Assembly: GCA_964020085.1 (NCBI GenBank)
Contig: OZ026595.1
Span: 19,556,653 to 19,620,652 of the forward strand
Reading direction: 5' to 3'
Origin: Micromussa lordhowensis
Taxonomy: Eukaryota > Cnidaria > Anthozoa > Scleractinia > Lobophylliidae
Length of the DNA: 64,000 nucleotides
The stretch's first letter is position 1. Each line of letters opens with the position of its first letter. The position numbers and the translations under genes were made by a program. The notes under the pieces are model-generated. The model was not told the DNA's origin and ran no database searches. It was given only the letters and a program-made list of their open reading frames with translations. Below, piece after piece: positions 21,249 through 64,000 of the stretch.

Positions 21249-23296
21249 CAAAGGTAGCAAATAACCATGTTATAAATATCATTTGAAATATGAGGAAACG
21301 CGATGCTTTACGAACCCAAACTGTAGAATTGAACTGCGTATTAGCTCGCAGAAAAGCGCCAATGCTGTGAACGTTAGATTATAGCGCAAGCGTTGTGGTT
21401 CGCCAGAATGTCTCAAGATCAGCATTGGTTTCGACAGCTCCTTGTGCTCTGCTTTACCAATTTTTGGCGAGAAAAGAAAATACCCCAGCAGGGAACAACT
21501 CTGAATTTGCGTGAATCCTCTCCTTAACAAATGGGACCGTGGCACGAGGAGAAGACAAACGTCCACTCGGTGATCACCAACTAAAACCTCGCAATTACTG
21601 AACCTACAGAACTTACTAGATTTCGACAGAGGAAATTCAAAAGAGAAGTTAAACTCTGACCGAAATTGGTATTCTTATCAACTTCGGGGTTTCGTAATCA
21701 TCGAAGCTTTCAAAATTTCATGACGTTCCAAGGTCTGGAAATTGACAGAAAAAATTCCACGACTTTCCAGGTTTTCCATTGCCCGTGCGAACCCTGTACT
21801 CGACTGAAAATTCCCCTGTAACCCAGTTGAAATTTCCTTATGGTCTGAAGGTGATTCCATCGCACCTTTTTAGTTAGAGATCAACCAGTGGATATGTTAG
21901 GAGGAAAAACAGAGTTGGATTGGAGAAAATCTCAGTCCAAGAATCCAACCAATCAAATCGCGTCTCCAGAGCCACCTTTTCCTTGTGCCCAGGCCCCGCC
22001 GGGTAAGAGCGAAAGATGGCCCTGGGGACGAGAACGAGACTGATCCTTTTGATTTAAGTACTTTTTCCCTCCTTTTCCCAACGGCCTGGGTTTAATTTAA
22101 ATGAGAAGATTCCTCACTCAATGTGGACAAGATATATCCCATTTATTGAAGCTGAAAGCTTGCTTAACATAGCAGCTGACTTCTGTCATTTTCAAAACAA
22201 AAATAGTTTTTGCACGAAATTTCTCAAGTATACTTCTAAATAGCTATTCTAGTCATAAACCACTATGGTCGAGCTTAATTTTGCGATGAATGCTTACAAT
22301 TCTGTAATTCATCGATGATATAATCGTTGAATTCACCTCCTTAACAAATTAACCAGGCTCCTTAAAGGAACAATTTACAATCTCATTTACTTGTAAATCT
22401 ACAACTCCGGTGTTTACTGTTACGTCTAAGTCTGCTTTCCTGTAAACGGAATTATGAATTATTTTTAGACGAATCCCACAGAAGAGACAGTTCAGTGTTA
22501 AATTCCATATCACTGCTTCTGGTCAGTTGGGAAAGAGGGATTCATCGCCTGCGACGAAACTTTCTAAACAATTCAATTTGCCCTTAAATTCTAAAGGGTG
22601 GCAATGGACGAGAAAAAAAAAACACTAAACGGTCACTTCACTGAACTACGGGTGACGAAGACAAAATCACGGCAACATAAAAAAAGAAAACTCTTCAAGT
22701 TTTATAACGAAAAATAAACAGTCATTTTGCATTTCACGCCCAAAATAATTATCAATTCAGGACTCACAATCTGTCATAGCCAGCCTTTTTTCACCGTAGG
22801 TGATTACCTCCAGACATCTTCTATCGGCTTAATGAATAGACTGCGTAGCAAAGAGAATGTGAACTCCAGCTAATTTTCTCAGACAAGAGTAGACCAATTC
22901 AATAATTTTGATTTTTGTTTTCGAAGACTAGAACTGCTATTGAGAGCAGATTTTATCTAACTTGTCAAACGTTTGAAGTAGCGATACTACAATTTATTAC
23001 ATATAACCCATAAATTAATTGTGGCGATTTTTTAAATCCAAAGCTATATATTTACGAATTATTATCAATATATTAATACTATGAATATTTCAATTCTTAT
23101 ACTTTGAATAATTTCGATTGAATAGAAGACAACTGTTGTATTAAATGTGTTGGTTTCCGCCAGAGCAGACGATTTATACGTTGAACATCTTCTTCACAGA
23201 GTAGCCCTGGAAAGAAAAGTTGGCAATAAAATCGTAAAGAAGAAAATGGATAAATATAGATTTGTTCGACCACTTAACAGTCTTGTGAAATTCAGC
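21249..23296. other. Region 3' of ferlin A, no firm gene
   Basis: Expected to hold the ferlin A terminal exon or 3' UTR. No frame here carries the short GY-containing tail seen in other ferlins. No polyadenylation signal can be tied to the transcript. Confidence 0.35.
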
Positions 23297-23320
23297 CTAC
23301 GAACGCTGACGTATTTCCGG
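23297..23320 (-). CDS. Candidate terminal coding exon of ferlin A
   Basis: After a good acceptor (CTTGTCTCCCAG) eight codons in the required phase read PEIRQRS and a stop. This would follow LYSMP from the transmembrane exon. It lacks the usual ferlin GY tail, so it is only the best splice site seen, not a homology match. Confidence 0.2.
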   Translation of the reverse strand, partial: PEIRQRS

Positions 23321-23947
23321 CTGGGAGACAAGCGGCAGCCGTAAATACGTCTGCGTTTTATAGCTAACCGAGCCTCTGCATGAAGGCGAGGTTCCGGTTG
23401 ACCTTATGATGATAGAGACTAGAAACTAGTAAGCAGGATTTGTATCATAACAAAGTCAACCCTAGCCCCGCTCCTGATCAAAGGCCTGACCACTAAGCAC
23501 GGAACTGCAATGGTTTTATATCGTATCGTTGGGGCTTTATGATAGGTCAAATGAAAGAATTTGGTAACAATGTTGCTCATGCCAACTGAAAGTTACTGGC
23601 GAACGAATATTTCACAAATATGAACTCTATAATGGCTGCCAAGATACTATTCTCGCTTACTTCAGTTCCACATTTAAGGGCTTACTATGCCTAACTTTAG
23701 TTGATAGAATGGAGTTCGAAAAGTGGGTTTTGCTGAACATGATCTGCCGGGCCGTTATAAATTTCAAAGCACTGGTATCTTCAAGGAACACAAGTCTAAC
23801 ACTTTGAAAGAGCAACTTCTTGGGCAAAGTAGTTGAGATTTTGCAGGAGATTAAAACATCACTGAGGAGAAATGTTGCGTGACTACCGAACACCAACGTG
23901 GTGGTCACGTAATCTTGTTAACTGAATAAAGTGATTCAAACACTCAC

Positions 23948-63665
<39,718 letters not shown>

Positions 63666-63854
63666 CTGGAAAGGAAACCCAGAAATAATCATATAAAGAA
63701 TGCTGAATCACACATAAAATAACTCAGCTACTATGTGCACTCTCATTGGTCAACGGGTGCGTTTGGATGAGAATATGTTAATGAGGTTGTGATGTTTTAG
63801 ATCCACACACATTTTTGAGAATTATTTTATAAAAGCAATAGAGCACTTTTTCAT

Positions 63855-63993
63855 GTTTACATAGCCTCATCTAAAAACTCAGGTGGTTGGGAGAATTCTC
63901 AAACGTTATGCAAACCCTTGACTACGTCTTAGGTTTGCATAACTGTCTCAAACTCTCTGAACCCCCATTGTGTTTAGATGAGGATACGTAAAC
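63855..63993. mobile_element. Inverted-repeat element at the right edge
   Basis: GTTTACATAGCCTCATCTAA at the left pairs with TTAGATGAGGATACGTAAAC at the right; an inner pair is CAAACGTTATGCAAACC / GGTTTGCATAACTGTCTCAAA. MITE-like, non-coding. Confidence 0.6.
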
Positions 63994-64000
63994 ACAGGAA

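Noticed and set aside
22749..22830. Minus-strand PTVKKGWL-stop near 22770 as the ferlin A tail
   Set aside because: It resembles a ferlin tail, but no AG acceptor gives this frame; the nearest acceptor reads a different frame.

Overview
The window looks like nuclear DNA of an animal, most likely a cnidarian (stony coral or sea anemone). The evidence is GT-AG introns, short exons, a type-I ferlin with DysF domains, and a dense mix of Gypsy, non-LTR and Penelope-like retroelements with many short inverted-repeat (MITE-like) insertions. The species call is inference; no single feature fixes it. No rRNA gene, complete tRNA gene, CRISPR array or bacterial operon is seen.

The dominant gene is a ferlin on the minus strand (ferlin A). 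I could follow 49 consecutive coding exons from 63665 down to 23948. They total 5247 nt, or 1749 codons, with matching splice phases at every junction and no stop. They encode, in order, the end of C2B/FerI, C2C, FerA, FerB, a nested DysF region, C2D, C2E, C2F, C2G and a C-terminal transmembrane segment. The first exons lie beyond the right edge and the last few codons were not found.

At the left edge, also on the minus strand, four further ferlin exons (13135 to 772) encode a proline-rich N-terminus, a linker and the first part of C2B (ferlin B). The two pieces do not overlap. They are complementary within C2B, so they are either tandem ferlin genes cut by the window edges or one gene whose parts were reordered in the genome or in assembly.

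The ferlin B intron at 4554-12911 carries a degraded Ty3/Gypsy retrotransposon (4862-10331; 124-bp LTRs, TACAT target duplication) on the opposite strand. Its gag is split by a 5'-truncated LINE, and its pol has five in-frame stops and a frameshift. Next to it is a TTAA-flanked 1.6-kb element. The span 13136-23947 between the two ferlin pieces holds no convincing gene. It contains hairpin elements, including a near-perfect 446-bp palindrome at 19083-19528, a Penelope-like palindrome and dispersed repeats.

The ferlin A introns carry many small non-autonomous elements: TTAA-flanked, TA-flanked hairpin, Harbinger-like, hAT-like and pogo-like, plus two decayed LINE reverse-transcriptase fragments. 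Ferlins are tail-anchored multi-C2 membrane-fusion and repair proteins, so the host locus acts in calcium-dependent vesicle fusion. Everything else appears to be transposon-derived or non-coding.
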